Under the pieces are notes generated by a model. It saw only the letters and a list, made by a program, of their open reading frames with translations. It had not been told where the DNA came from and did no database searches. The position numbers and the translations under genes were made by a program. From positions 52,745,365-52,809,364 of the forward strand of contig OY294047.1 of assembly GCA_958510825.1 (NCBI GenBank): a DNA stretch of 64,000 nucleotides, in the 5' to 3' direction. The stretch is from Brachypterus glaber (taxonomy: Eukaryota; Arthropoda; Insecta; Coleoptera; Kateretidae). Positions 31,306-43,074 of this stretch are shown piece after piece (position 1 is the stretch's first letter; each line of letters begins with the position of its first letter).

Positions 31306-32807
31306 CTAAAACCTAATTTGCATTCAATATTAGCATGGAAGACTCACACTGTCTCCCAGTGAAAAAATTCTTAAAATATCCTCTACTCCCAGGTCATATT
31401 TTTTTTTAAATATCACCAAAAATGATTTCAAGTTGGAACTTTCAACGCCAAAAGCCTTAGCCCTTGGAAGGGCCCAAGTGCAGTGCAGTTTTATTTCACC
31501 AAGGAGGGGGTGAGGGGGTTAGCCCTCCGGATTTAAAGGCTATTTGCGCCTATGGTTATCTGATCTGTAATATAATAGCTATAATATTTATAGCGATTTT
31601 TTATAAAAAATTACACACTTAGACCACCTTTGGAAGTGTAATGTACCTAAATCAGATGTTTTATTGGATGCCAATAATTGCATTGTGTGGGATAAAACAA
31701 TTTAGTTTGGATCAATCTTTTTAAATTTATACACATGGCCACTGGCCAGATGCTAAGGTTCCAAAAAATCTCCCAAGAACAAAATTTACATGTCATCTTG
31801 TAAACGGTCTCTTTAAGTTCATGAAACAAATCGTATGAAAATGTTTTCGCATTCAAACCGGGTAAAAGATAATTAATTACGGTGTTGAATAGAGAAGAGA
31901 GACAAGTCCGATCCAAGAGACACAATAGCCCATCGGATAGGGTGGCTTGAAAAGTCTGATTTATTTATATAGGGTCCAGCATATGTGCAAGTGACTACCC
32001 TTTAAAATATTTAAAATTATCGTTATCGATGCTGAGTAAAAAAATCCTATCCAGTTTTTGGATGTAAGACCTAACAACGTTTATACGACTTCTGCATCAG
32101 GGATTACTATTTTAGTATCAAATTAAGTTTATCTTTAAAAAAAAATGTGAAATTTTTGTTAATATTGTTTTTGGAAAAAACCGCAACGAACATAACAGAT
32201 GTTGACCATTGTAGTTTCTTATCAATTATTGTTTCAACGTTTTTTTGCGTCTTACCTATTACATGGTCGAAAAATGCTACTTCAGAATGGTTACTTACAG
32301 ATAAAATTGTATTTTTTCGTCCACCATAACTACTTCAAGTAAGAGAAAACGGCGGAGTAACCAGAGAGTTCTCTCTGAGAGAAACTCGTTTCGAGTAAGA
32401 TTTTTTAACCGCCTCCGCCCCGCTTTCCTAGCGAAGGGGTCTCTGTTCTGTATAACCTGTTTTCGTATTCTGCCAGGAATATATGGCGGGAACCCTTTAG
32501 GTACGGATCATTCTTGCAAAATGTGGCGAAAATTGTTGGAAGATTTTTTCAAATAGCGAAAGTTTTTTTTTTTTGAAAAACTTTTATTCAAATATCTTTA
32601 CCTAAAGATTTAAAAATGATGGATCATTTTTTGAAAACTGGGTTGGTGGTGGGTTTTTGTTTTTAAATATTTTTTTTTTTTAATAAGTTGGTTCGTTCAA
32701 AAAAAGTTTCCTGACGTAGATAAGAGATTTTCTTTTTTATTTGTGTTATTTTGTGGTCCACACAGTGTGGACAAGAAACTATGATATCAGAAGGCGGACA
32801 TCTTTGA
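31306..32807. other. No gene seen
   Basis: AT-rich sequence. The 92-codon minus frame at 31647-31925 and the plus frame at 32147-32329 are not recognised. A GC-richer block at 32345-32450 contains 'agagagttctctctgagag'. Confidence 0.35.
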
Positions 32808-32855
32808 AATTTATTATTCCATCAATCTATTTTCTAATCATCGTACAGAGAGATA

Positions 32856-32900
32856 TTGGTAGACTGACAGTTTCGGGCTGCTGGCCCTCTTCAGTACCAA
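32856..32900 (-). ncRNA. Type I hammerhead ribozyme, minus strand
   Basis: The mirror copy of the ribozyme at 33013-33057, with identical core and stems when read on the minus strand. Helix I strands are 32900-32895 and 32861-32856, the core CTGAAGA is at 32894-32888, and the predicted cleavage base is the C opposite G32862. Transcription from either strand therefore yields one active fold plus one antisense copy that could sequester it. Confidence 0.83.
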
Positions 32901-33012
32901 GAGTCAACTCTGCACGCTGATTAAGAAAACGTTTTTAGACTTTACTCGCAAAAGGAATATAGCCATTAGATTGATGTAGACTTGTGCGCCATCTATTTCT
33001 AGATGTAGACTC

Positions 33013-33057
33013 TTGGTACTGAAGAGGGCCAGCAGCCCGAAACTGTCAGTCTACCAA
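33013..33057 (+). ncRNA. Type I hammerhead ribozyme, plus strand
   Basis: All conserved positions are visible. Helix I is TTGGTA (33013-33018) with TACCAA (33052-33057), 6 perfect pairs. The core CTGAAGA is at 33019-33025. Helix II is GGGC/GCCC (33026-33029 / 33035-33038) with loop CAGCA. GAA is at 33039-33041. Helix III is ACT/AGT (33042-33044 / 33048-33050) with loop GTC. The cleavage-site base is C33051, so predicted self-cleavage is between 33051 and 33052. A very short helix III fits the minimal hammerheads known from Penelope-like elements. Flanking AGA/TCT may extend helix I past an internal loop. Confidence 0.85.
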
Positions 33058-33105
33058 TATCTCTCTGTACGATGATTAGAAAATAGATTGATGGAATAAT
33101 AAATT

Positions 33106-34029
33106 AATATTTTTATAATTTTGTTTAAAATTAAAAATTTCTGTCCTTACTAATCTTTGAAAATTGTTAGAATTTTATTATTACGAGTAGGTTTTTTGGG
33201 TTTTTGACCGATTTTGAAAATTTGGGAGTTAAACTTCCACTTTTGACCCTGACAATAGGTAAAATAAAAAATTATCACCGTTTAAATTGTTCTCCTTTAC
33301 CATTATAGACGTAAGTTTTAGTAGAATGACTCATACACACATTTGCAATTTGAGACCGATTTCTTGCGAAATTTGAATCAACACCTTTTCATGTGCGAAG
33401 AGGAGTCCAGCACTCGTGGGAACTTCTATCTCTCCATACACGCATCCTTAGAAATGACTGTTTTTTTTAACCACCTCACACCCTCAACGGGAGGGTCCAT
33501 CGCCGGTAATTTTATTCACTGGCAAACTTTATTCTAATTTTTGCGAATGAAATCTAGTGCACTGCCAAACCTGTATCGAAAATAATGGTGCTACTTTTTC
33601 GGACAAGAATTTTAAGAATATTGTTAACCCATTTATTTAGGGTAAAGGGGTCCAAAATGATCACTGCGGGTAAAACGACGACCTCTCATTTTTTTGCATC
33701 AAAGATGTGAATTATCCGCCGAGTCGCCGCTATTCGACGATTTACTCGACGTTGAGAATTTATTTTATATAAAAATAAAAAAATTATTTTATGGTTTATT
33801 TTAAAATAAGAGTTTAATTAAATGTTAGTAGGAGTAAATTTTATAAACAATTGATATCTGTCACATGATTTTCCTTCCTGCAAAGATATGATTGCTTATA
33901 ATTTTTTAATGGACATGCAACAATATTTTGCCATTGGATAAAAAATGAGCATGCCAAATATTATAAATGAATTAATTATAATAGAATGTAACATATTATT
34001 CAGCAAATAAACAACTTATTGTTGTTTTC
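33106..34029. other. No gene seen
   Basis: The open frame at 33343-33537 is not recognised. The rest is AT-rich, with 'gtcgccgctattcgacgatttactcgacg' near 33724. Confidence 0.35.
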
Positions 34030-34350
34030 ATAAATTTTAGAATATCAAAATGCCACCCACTAGAACTGTCAACTTTTGATGAATAAATCAATTTATTAGT
34101 TTGTTTACAGAAATTGCGATTTCAAAGGCTACTTGTTTTTGCGAGGTTAATTAAGATCCAGCAAACATTTTAGTTGTTTATTGATATAAAAATGTTAAAT
34201 AATAAGAATAAATGCGGTAGTAGTGAAAAAAATAATATATAAACCACGGTAGAGAAGACTATTATAGCCTCGCACTCTTAAATCCCTCGCTGCTACGCTC
34301 GGGATGTAATACGCTCGGCTATAAAAAATGTCTTTGGCATATAATTACTA
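34030..34350 (+). repeat. Family H element, copy 2 (uninterrupted)
   Basis: Provides the empty site for the family G insertion at 25918-26447: here 'gtagtagtgaaaaaaataatatataaaccacggtagagaagac' reads through. The right part forms a hairpin around 'gcctcgcactctta ... taatacgctcggc'. Confidence 0.65.
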
Positions 34351-35861
34351 TTGTTAAATACATATACAGCGGTTTATAATTAAATCTTACAAAAAAGTTC
34401 ACGCAAAAATATAATTTGAAGATGTTGAAAATTTTCATTATTTTACGTTTTTTTATGAATTTTTCTCCTATCACCCTCATTTTATCATCTATAATAAAGA
34501 TAACTGTCCTTATTTCATCAGAGCAGGTCCTAAATTTTTAACATTGTTCTGATTTTAATTAAAAGTTTGTTTTCATTTTTAAAGATTTTGACATAAAATT
34601 TCTGTTTTTTTGATTTATTTAATCTTAATTGTCGAGGAAAATAATCAAAATTATCAACCTATTTTGTATTTACCCCCCGACAAAAATCGTAAATCCTAAT
34701 TTTTTGGATATAAGACCAAGTCGTTTCTAGTTTTATGCAGACGACAAAGCAACATGTTAAAGTTTTAGATGTTGTCCAATAAAAATGCAACAGGTCTATC
34801 AATCGACGTGGTGTGAGCGAGGTTCATTCTATAGATAGACCCGTTTGTCCATTTAAAAATCCCATCCGTGTGTACCATATGGTTTGGCAAAGTAGGAGCA
34901 ACCCTTTTACATCGGTATGTGTACGTTGATCAGGGTGGCTCCAATATTTGGCTTTTTAATTTGCCTTATATAAGCGTGTTTTTTTTTTATTTTACCATAG
35001 TAATTTGCTATTACGCATCCTTCATAACAGAAAATTATCATGGTAAAATGGGTAAAATGCAAAATACAACGATAATACTGTGAAAAGAAATAAACAAATT
35101 AAAAAATAAGCTTTGTATAATATACAAAGCTTAAATAAATATGATTGTTTATAAAAAAACTGGGCCCCTTTAAGAAATAATCAACCTCTTAGAAGGGAAA
35201 AGGTACCACGGTAGGGCTTTGGTCTTGCATCTGGGGTTTATTTAAATATTTTTGGTTGCGTAAAGCTATTGTGGCCAGCTAGGCCTCCAGATTTGACTTC
35301 ATATGATTTTTTTAATATTCACTATTTGTTAATTAAAAAAAGTATATCATAATACCTACTGAGTGGATTTAGGACTTACATGGATTAGGCCTCTATTCTA
35401 TCTTATTTGATATTACTAATTGTTAGGTACTATAATATTGTCGCCGGTACGATGCAAAATTGCATTCTTCGTTGCGCTTTGGCGAATCTAATTGGATTTT
35501 TAATGAGTTATGGCAGAAATAAAGTGCCTAGTCTCTAGAATGTACCTTTTTTTATGAAACAAGGTGAAGGGTATCGAACGGACGTACAGCACGGTGTTCT
35601 CCTAGAAGAATTTAGTTCATTAAGTGTTTTTTTGTAAACTAATACCAGAGCTAAATGATAGTTTTATAGAAATAGTACACTCTTTAATTTAACATGAATT
35701 GTTCAGCGACATGTGTCCTCCATGTTGTTTTTTTTATTAATAGACAGGTTGTTAATCTGTTGACGCGTTATTCTTTAAAGTCGGTGAAGTGGTTTAGACT
35801 CTAGAGGAGTAGAAGTATAGAACCCCGACGATTAAAACTTATTTCGTGTTATTTAGTCTGG
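34351..35861. other. No gene seen
   Basis: AT-rich sequence. It contains a perfect 12-bp palindrome arm at 35108-35132 (aagctttgtata). The frame at 34868-35083 is not recognised. Confidence 0.35.
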
Positions 35862-36005
35862 TAAAATAGTATATTCTATAACTAGTATGGAATAGACTCT
35901 ATTCCGCGCGAGCGCAAAGTTTGTCATACGAGCCGGCAGGCGAGTATGACGGTCCCGCGAGCTCAGAATGACTATTCCATACGTGTTGTAGACTATACTT
36001 TTTCT
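35862..36005. repeat. GC-rich imperfect hairpin element
   Basis: 'tagtatggaatag' and 'ctattccatacg' face each other around inner pairs 'gcgagcgc'/'cgcgagctc' and 'gtcatac'/'gtatgac', centred on ccggcagg. It is probably a short foldback MITE. The minus-strand open frame is a shadow. Confidence 0.5.
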
Positions 36006-36194
36006 TCGACTGCAAATATGAAACACTGTATGGCTTTAAACTGCGTACAAGGTTAAAAACAATGTTTTTTGTGACTCGACATTGTAAATGCAACAAAACA
36101 CATATTTTTAAATTAAGCAATTAATGTTATTTAAATAATTTTATTAAATACTTAAAAAAGATTTTTATTTAATTTTAGCATATATTTACAAATT

Positions 36195-36582
36195 ATAATG
36201 CAAAAATTGAAGGTTATGTCAGATTGTTGTGACAGATATCAGGTTTAAATATTTAACAATAGATGCAGCAGTTTTAATTTTTTGAACTAAATTGATAAAA
36301 AACTGGTCAATATTAAGAAAAACTAATAAAATTTATGTTATATTAAAGCAAAACATTAAATTGCATTAAATTATTCAATATTTGATGGTAAAATTTATAT
36401 ATTTTTGCTAATTTTGCTACAATTTTCTTTACTTTTATAAACAAGAGATGGCACTACATGTGCTCATTCTAAAACTTGATACGGAATATTCATACCGTAT
36501 CTAAAGCTAGAATGGATTCATTCTGTGTTTGAAAAGTGTGTGTATTTGCGTACATTCTAAAGCTGTCGTAGAAAAAATAGAT
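36195..36582 (+). repeat. Family M element, copy 3
   Basis: The fullest plus-strand copy of the family also at 15010-15335 (-) and 22936-23292. It ends 'aaagctgtcgtagaaaaaatag'. Contains the palindrome 'gatacggaatattcataccgtatc'. Confidence 0.75.
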
Positions 36583-36732
36583 TCTTTTGAAAATGTGTTA
36601 ATTTGACATTTAATATTTTTTAAATAAATTAACCATCAAGTAGGCATTTCATATTGTGGATAAAGTTGTACTTTAATAAATAAAGTTCTCGTTACGAGAT
36701 TTTGTTGTAAAGTCGTTTAAAAACGTAACTCA

Positions 36733-36828
36733 AACGCGAATGGCCGAAAAGCAAGGTGGGACAAATTTTGAAATTTTGTCGACATTTTAGTTTAAAATGT
36801 CCCACCTTGCTTTTCAGCCATTCGCGTT
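36733..36828. repeat. Hairpin with ~31-bp arms
   Basis: 'aacgcgaatggccgaaaagcaaggtgggaca' pairs with 'tgtcccaccttgcttttcagccattcgcgtt' with one mismatch. The loop contains 'aaattttgtcgacatttta'. It abuts the GC-rich candidate promoter to its right. Confidence 0.75.
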
Positions 36829-36829
36829 T

Positions 36830-37456
36830 TTTTCGCGTAGTATGTCTACGTGTACAGCAACAGTAGAGTGCGCAGTCTTTTGCGAAGCGAGGAGAGGGTC
36901 AAGAACGCGCATGAGCATTCGCGACCCCGGTGGCAATCAACCTGAATGCATGTAAGCGTTTTGATCGCAGACGGCTTGCAAAACAACGGAAAATCTGCAG
37001 AGTGCACATTGCATTACACCGCCGGAGTCGGTATACTACACCAAAATCCAACTCAAAATTCGTAATTTCAACCTAACGCCATATTTCGGGACAAAATTTC
37101 TGTTTTTTAAACCGCCGTTCATTTTTTGCCGAAAAAAAGTATTTACCAGCGAAAAAATAACCTACAGTTTAAAAATTCAACAGTTGTTCGTGCGTGCGTG
37201 TGTTGTTTGTTGTTAATTTTTTAATTTTATTTCTACAAATTGTTGTTGTTTTAATGTTGGACAAGCAATTTTATACTACTGCCACCACCAATCCATCGTG
37301 CAACCAAGTTTTTGTTGTTTATCGGATAATTTAGGAAGTTTTTTTTCCAGTGTGTTTAATTTTAATAGTTTAATAATATTTAATAATGTTTGTTGTGTTT
37401 GTTAAAGTGTTTTACCAATAAACAAAGTGATTTAAATCAAAAATTTCAACATAGTG
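36830..37456 (+). promoter_or_regulatory. Candidate promoter and 5' untranslated exon
   Basis: CpG-rich upstream part (36835-37030). A possible initiator with a repeated GTGCG stretch follows ('aattcaacagttgttcgtgcgtgcg', around 37178), then a ~275-base A/T-rich leader without a long frame, ending at a donor (ATAGTG|GTATGT, GT at 37457). This is how many insect 5' exons look. The most likely owner on the plus strand is Syncrip, 15 kb downstream. RNA data would be required to decide. Confidence 0.35.
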
Positions 37457-37734
37457 GTATGTACCATTTTTATTTAAGCTAATTAAAAAAAAACAATTTC
37501 GCGCGATAAAACGTCTGTGACGTCGTTCTGTCTGTGTGTTCCCCCTGTCCCCTCAGAAAACAACTGCAATAAAACCATGGCCTATCTTGTTGTTTGGGAT
37601 TGGCTTGGTTTTGCAAGAGATGGGAATTTGAATAAACCGAGGCGCGGTTTTCGCACATCACGCGACTGATTGTCTGTTAAGTGACTCTTCGCCATTTTCT
37701 GAACACGCTAATCTTGAATACAAGTTATGTTTCA
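37457..37734. other. No supported feature
   Basis: Follows the candidate donor; the open frame at 37479-37661 (minus) is not recognised. Confidence 0.35.
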
Positions 37735-38015
37735 GTTTTCCAACGCAAACTAAAAGTTAGTCTTGTTAGCAGGAAGTCTACACATTATAAAATCATTGAC
37801 AGTTAAATCTGAGGTGCTCGGTTTCCGATGATAACGGACTTTCTTCATCAGAAATGACCACTGTCGACTTAATAGTTCTTCATTTTATACTGTTTTATTT
37901 ATTTTCATTTCGGAAAAAGTATTACTAAGCCTTTTTGCAACTTGTTTTCTCAAAAAATATGCATATTAGTGTGTCGATTAATGACAAATTATTTGATGAA
38001 ACGAAAATAGAAATT
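37735..38015 (-). repeat. Family J element, copy 2
   Basis: The reverse complement of 31021-31305: 'ccaacgcaaactaaaagttag', 'gcaggaagtctacacattataaaatcattgacagttaaatctgagg', 'atcagaaatgaccactgtcgacttaatagttctt', 'gattaatgacaaattatttg'. Confidence 0.7.
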
Positions 38016-38326
38016 TGACCAAGTTTTAAAAAATCACTACGTATGTGCGCCCGTACACAGGCCTGCAAAGTCCTGATTTTGAATAATTTCACAACGCTGA
38101 TATCAAATTTTTGAAATAATTATCTAAAATGGAAAATAGAATCTAATGTTAAATTGTTTACAAAAAATTAAACTAAGCGTGTACAACTGTGTGCGAAGCA
38201 TTGTCTGTATTTTCGGTTTGGATATCTTTAAAAGTCGTATCGGACAATGAAACCAAATACAAATATTTGCAAATTTTAAAATAGAACAGATTGTGGATCG
38301 TGCCAAAATAACATTTGTATGAATAA

Positions 38327-38348
38327 CCTACCTACCTACCTACCTATC
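38327..38348 (+). repeat. (ACCT)n microsatellite
   Basis: Five consecutive CTAC/ACCT units ('acctacctacctacctacct'). Confidence 0.85.
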
Positions 38349-38594
38349 GATTTTTTTCAATTATTTTGCCGGCAAATATATTGTACAGGATTCGAAAACC
38401 TGTTTCCTCGATAACGGTTACTTTTTTTTCTGTAATTTTAAAAGTATTTGGCTTTCCCCTATGAATATGCAAAATGGAAATGTATCTTGAAAAGTATTTT
38501 TTTTATTTTATTTTATTCAGTTAATTTTACTGACTGGAAATTAAAATTGCTTTCTCTTTAAAACAAATTAAACTCAGTCGTAAAAATGTATAAT

Positions 38595-38690
38595 GCTTTG
38601 CTTTGCGCAAGCGGCTTGTTTTCTAAACTTGTACTCGTGCGCTAAAAACGTATGTTATGAAACTAGTACTTTAATATACTATTTGAATTT
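38595..38690. repeat. Family G terminal fragment
   Basis: 'gcaagcggcttgttttctaaacttgtactcgtgcgctaaaaacgtatgttatgaaactagtactttaatatactat' matches 26368-26447, the terminal part of copy 2, without the body. Confidence 0.7.
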
Positions 38691-38884
38691 TCGTTGCAAA
38701 AAAACGTTGCAAACTTTAGCTTCATGACACATTTGATACTTGGAAAAATTATGTTTCAAATAAGATGACTATTATACTTAGTTTTATATATCTTAGAAAA
38801 GTCCTCAGTTGGATTTAAATGGTACAATTTTTGGGTGTAGTACTTTTTTAAAATCGCAACTGTACCTATACCATTTGTCACATA

Positions 38885-39472
38885 AACTCCGCGCATTATC
38901 TATCTGAGGTGATGGTCATTTGTTTCTTGTTATTTGGTTGGCAGAATATATTTAGTTCCTTATGTAAGGTTTTCATCTTGTTTAAAATTTATTGTCAATC
39001 AAGACATTATTTTGACATTTATAAAAAAATCCAAATAATTTGCTTTAGCAAGAAGAAATAACAAGAAAAGTGCATAAAGAGAAAACTAAAGCATCAATCT
39101 ATAAATATTTTGTTTAAAGGAAGTAATATAATGCAGTGCTCTATAAATTTTTGAAGTAAACACTTTAACAGAGAATTTTTTGGTTAAAATAATACTGGTC
39201 CGTAATTTTATTCAGGTAATGTTAAATTTAAGTCTATAATATATAGTGCTATATATCACTTTATGAACAAAAATTTTGAACAAAGTTTTACTTTTTAAAC
39301 AGATTTTGTTACTATTTGTAAGACGTAAAATGACAGTCAATTTAACCTAAATGTTAAAAATTATCAAAAGCACAATGGGCTACAAAAATATTACTAAAAG
39401 TCATTTTTAAACCACTAATCATAGCTTCCTTGATCCAATTTGTTACTCAGATAGATAATGCGCCGAGTATAG
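38885..39472. mobile_element. TIR element family L, copy 1
   Basis: The ends are inverted ('cgcgcattatctatctgagg' left; 'ctcagatagataatgcgccg' right). The right ~190 bp match the reverse complement of 43865-44050 ('aagacgtaaaatgacag', 'aaaagcacaatgggc', 'aaaagtcatttttaaaccactaatcatagcttccttgatccaatt'). There is no transposase. Confidence 0.65.
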
Positions 39473-39882
39473 ATACTGATTTTCTTGCAGATTTTCTTTC
39501 ACGCATTTCTGCCTAAAAGAATGCCTAAAAGAATACCCAGCACAGAAATGCCACCTTTTGAGCAATTTGTTAATATAGGTATATATGACGTAAAAGCTAC
39601 GTCAGTATGTCATAATTAATACTTATTAAGTATGACCTAAAAATAACGTCATTGATATGACGAATAAGTGACACGCGAGTTATTCGCCATACCAGTTAAA
39701 ATCACTAAGTGACGTATCGAAATTTCAAATAATTATAAAACGTCACTTTTTCCTTAAGGAAAATAAATTAGAAATACGTGATATTACATTTATTTTAAAG
39801 ATTGTATAGTACTGGCCAATGGAGCTCTCTACAACTATAATTATGAAACAAAAGACGTCTACCCTATCTCTATCTCATTTGT

Positions 39883-39970
39883 GCTACACTTTCCAGCCAA
39901 CCAAATAAATACTGTATTTGTTTTTCATACAACAAATACAGTATTTATTTGGTTGGCCGGAAAGTGTAGC
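39883..39970. repeat. Pre-miRNA-like hairpin 1 (GGTTGGC family)
   Basis: Arms 39883-39922 and 39931-39970 pair over ~38-40 bp with one mismatch ('gctacactttccagccaacc' with 'ggttggccggaaagtgtagc'). The loop is ~8 bases. A diverged sister hairpin follows at 40067-40146, so the unit is either a tandem MITE or a small-RNA cluster. Confidence 0.8.
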
Positions 39971-40066
39971 AGTGAGCGGCATGAACGAACATAGCTAATG
40001 TGAATCTGTAGAATAAGATAATTCTACTAAAATTTAGATGGCGCCAGTAATTTCTTTAATATAGTT

Positions 40067-40146
40067 ACACTTTTCGCTCGGCCAAGTAAATATTGTATTT
40101 GTTCAACAAAGAACAAATACAGAATTTGTTTGGTTGGGTGGAAGTG
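40067..40146. repeat. Pre-miRNA-like hairpin 2
   Basis: 'acacttttcgctcggccaag ... tattgtatttgttc' pairs with 'gaacaaatacagaatttg ... ggttgggtggaagtg', with several mismatches. Same layout as 39883-39970, about 100 bases downstream. Confidence 0.7.
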
Positions 40147-40461
40147 GGAGTGTATGTATGTATTCTATCCTTTTTGGGTAGAACTTTTGTCCCTGTCTAA
40201 TCTAACGGGAGAAATCGCCATTATCGGAAAGAAAAAAATCCGATTTCGTTACTCTACTGTTGCAAATTTGGTTTATTCTATATTATTTTATTAACTTGTT
40301 GCGTTCTTTGTTTTTAGTATGTATTCAAAATATGTTTAACGGGGCGATTAGGATTTTATCGCTGTGCAAAAACAACAAGTCGTGATAATATGCACTTGCT
40401 TCAAACTTCAAAAGTATACTCTTGCTATTTTTTATTTATATTTATTTTTGAATATTTTTAT
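40147..40461. other. No gene seen
   Basis: AT-rich sequence without recognisable feature. Confidence 0.35.
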
Positions 40462-41122
40462 TACATCGGCACTTAGTGCCGATGTATTGAAATCTACGCC
40501 GAAAAGTCAAAATCTTTGACCACGTTTTTTTCACATTTCTCGACGTTTTAGACCATTGTGAGTCGAAATCAGTAAAAAAAATTTTGCGTCCGTCCGTCTG
40601 TCTGTTTGTCTGGGTGTAAACTCTCTAACTCCATTTCTACATGAGATATCGACTTGCGTTTTTTTGAATATTGTTTCTTATCATATTCCGAAAAGCTGAT
40701 TAGATTTTGGGGGTAAACGATTGGGGGTAAGGGGCTTAAAAATAGGGTAAAACTCCTATTTTTAGCGTTTTTTGTTTATAATGAAGGCAATTATTATTGT
40801 ATTTGGTTAATTTAGCACTTATATAAAAGATAATTTTAAATTGGTCAAAAAATGTTATAAACAACGTTTTCCTAAAACGCATTGTTTTCGAGATATTGCA
40901 GTAAAAGGTTTTTTTTAGCATATCTCACATATTTATAACCCGATTTCAAAAAATTATATTTTAAATAAAAGCTCTTTTTAAGCCCTATAAAAAATGTTAT
41001 ATACAGTTTTTTGCTAGAATATAATGTTTTAAAGATACAGAATTTAAAATCAAACAAAACACCTATTTTGAAATTTGCAAACTAGATGGCTCTAGTGGGT
41101 GCTTGCAACGTTTCATATAGTT
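40462..41122 (+). repeat. Family R element, copy R3
   Basis: Same block order as R1. The 5' hairpin is shortened to CGGCACTTAGTGCCG, a perfect palindrome. Near the 3' end a deletion joins 'ggctctagtg' directly to 'ggtgcttgcaacg'. Confidence 0.75.
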
Positions 41123-41500
41123 TTACATATTTTTTTATACAACATGCTTGAAGTGAGCTACTTAGTGCTAGCACTTTCAGTTTATATGTTGCTCACGAGT
41201 TTAACTTACGAAAGAAACAATTTATTATTGTTTAAAAAGGATCTAGATCAATAAATCCAAAATTATCTTGAATAATGGCTAGATTAGCACTGTCTATTGA
41301 TGCAAACAAAAAGGCAAATCCGCAAAAAATTCTATTCTGTTCTAGAATCGATTTATAAAAAAAAATGGGTAAATGTTTCATCTACTGCACCGTGATATAC
41401 ACGAGTTTTCCCATAAATCCTCGATTTTACTGAAATAATAAAGGCAGACAATAATTTACTAAAAAATTCTTATTTCCGGAAATCCAAAATCTGATTTTTT
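41123..41500. other. No gene seen
   Basis: AT-rich sequence without recognisable feature. Confidence 0.35.
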
Positions 41501-41524
41501 TTAAATGCAATATTTTTTTACGTT

Positions 41525-41722
41525 TTATTGCTTGTACATGTTTTGTGCATATTAAATTAGGTAAATAGGAACATTATTTAAATGTCAAAAACTTTTGTCA
41601 GTCATGTCATGTAATTCCATTTTACAAGTTAATTAAAAAAGTCATTATTAAAACATAGAAAATCATTAAAAAAATACGTTTAAATTTTTCACAGTAAGCA
41701 ATTTTTCTGGCGGCCACTGTAA
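41525..41722. mobile_element. Tc1/mariner-like MITE, copy 2
   Basis: 'ttgcttgtacatgttttgtgcatattaaat' and the 3' end 'cagtaagcaatttttctggcggccactgta' match 2247-2385. The 5' terminal repeat is degraded. Confidence 0.5.
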
Positions 41723-42094
41723 TATTAATAATAAGGAGTCCTTATCTCCATAACGGATAAGAGTATAAACGGTTTAATAATGTTGAAACGATAAAAAACG
41801 TAAGCAAATTTATTTTATGTACAAAGCAAGTCTGGTTCCATTTATTTTTGTTGTTATTTGATAATAGCCCAAGAAAACGCACAGGTGAACCCATTTTTTG
41901 AAAGTTGTTCAAAATTCGATATAACGATATTCTTGATCATTTTTTTTTGTCGATTATACTTTTTTGGCGATTTTCAAAATTTGGAAATATTCGAGTACCA
42001 ATTACACAAGCCGGACGGTTCCCAAGGGGATATGTTCCTTTATGACCAATTTAATATATTTTATTTAACTTTAAATAAATTTAAAAATAACATT
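41723..42094. other. No gene seen
   Basis: The 82-codon frame at 41858-42106 runs into a family G end and is not recognised. Confidence 0.35.
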
Positions 42095-42545
42095 ATAGTA
42101 TATTAAAGTACTAGTTTCATAACGTGTTATGAAACGAGTGCTTTATACAATTTTTTCTATTTTGCTCTAAAATTTAAAAAAACTTACATTTAATTTGATG
42201 ACTGATTTAGGGCTTTTTGTTTTGGGTTGGCATTACAGTTTACACCATGTTTAAAATTCTAAGAACAAATGATTTTTGATATATTTTATAGTCTACCCTT
42301 CTCTTTTTTACTGCAATTAAACAAGGGACAATTTAACATGGCAAAAATAACCTAAACACAAAATTTTGTAGAAAATTCAACTTTAAAGCGACATTGACAT
42401 TTGCACGGAAAACGTCAAGCGATAGGCCAGCTCTGTTGCCAACCCAAAAGAACAAAAAGTACAGACCTCTTATGGGCCTATAAGAACACGCAAAATGCGT
42501 GTGATTATGAGCTTATAAGAGTAGGAAAATAGAAAAAAAAATATT
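42095..42545 (+). repeat. Family G element, copy 3
   Basis: Near-identical to 21755-22240 from 'tatagtatattaaagtact' to 'gaaaatagaaaaaa', but lacks the 'gtactcgtgcgctaaaaa' part near the start. Confidence 0.75.
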
Positions 42546-42803
42546 GTATTATGTGCCCAGTTAGGTTTTATAATTACATTAAAAGTTTTAGATAGTGGGC
42601 GACTTCGCCAAAATTGCAAAAAACTGAATTATTTAGAGTTTTGGCCAGCAGTAATTTTCTATTTTATCTTTTCGATTTTAATAACCTTAAACTTCCTAAA
42701 TATTTCGCTACAGTGAGTTCCTAAATATTTCGCATGTGGCTCCAAATATGTGAAATTTGAAGATTTTTGATATAATTCTTAAAAAATGCGACATTTTTAA
42801 GTT

Positions 42804-43062
42804 CACAGAAAAACGGAATTCCTTGAACTAAGGAAATGTGTCTTTCGATATGTTTAAATCCATATTCTCTTGTTTTAAGGCTAGCATTTCTTTAAACCAA
42901 AGTCAGTGTCCTTGATCGAAGAGCAAAAGTTTCTGAATAAAGATCCGTGCTCTTCATTCAAGGACATTGACTTTGGTTCAATGAAATGCTAGCCTGGAAA
43001 CAAGGAATATTGCTTTGAACATATACTTGGATCAAGGAGTCCTTTTTTTTCTGTGTGAGGTC
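42804..43062. repeat. Family F palindromic element, copy 2
   Basis: Matches 16637-16905. The right arm has lost ~20 bases (after 'gaacatat' it jumps to 'acttggatcaagg'). Ends CACAGAAAAACGGAATT...CTTTTTTTTCTGTG. Confidence 0.75.
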
Positions 43063-43074
43063 CTGCATACTGGT

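Larger units (their letters stand above)
32808..33105. mobile_element. Inverted repeat (98-bp arms) carrying two hammerhead ribozymes, Penelope-type terminus
   Basis: Arms 32808-32905 and 33008-33105 are near-perfect inverted copies around a 102-bp spacer. Each arm holds 'ctgaagagggccagcagcccgaaac', the sequence style of Penelope-like pseudo-LTRs, and a complete hammerhead fold, one reading plus and one minus. Both outer ends read AATTTATTATTCC or its complement. It is probably derived from head-to-head Penelope-like termini; no polymerase is adjacent. Confidence 0.85.
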
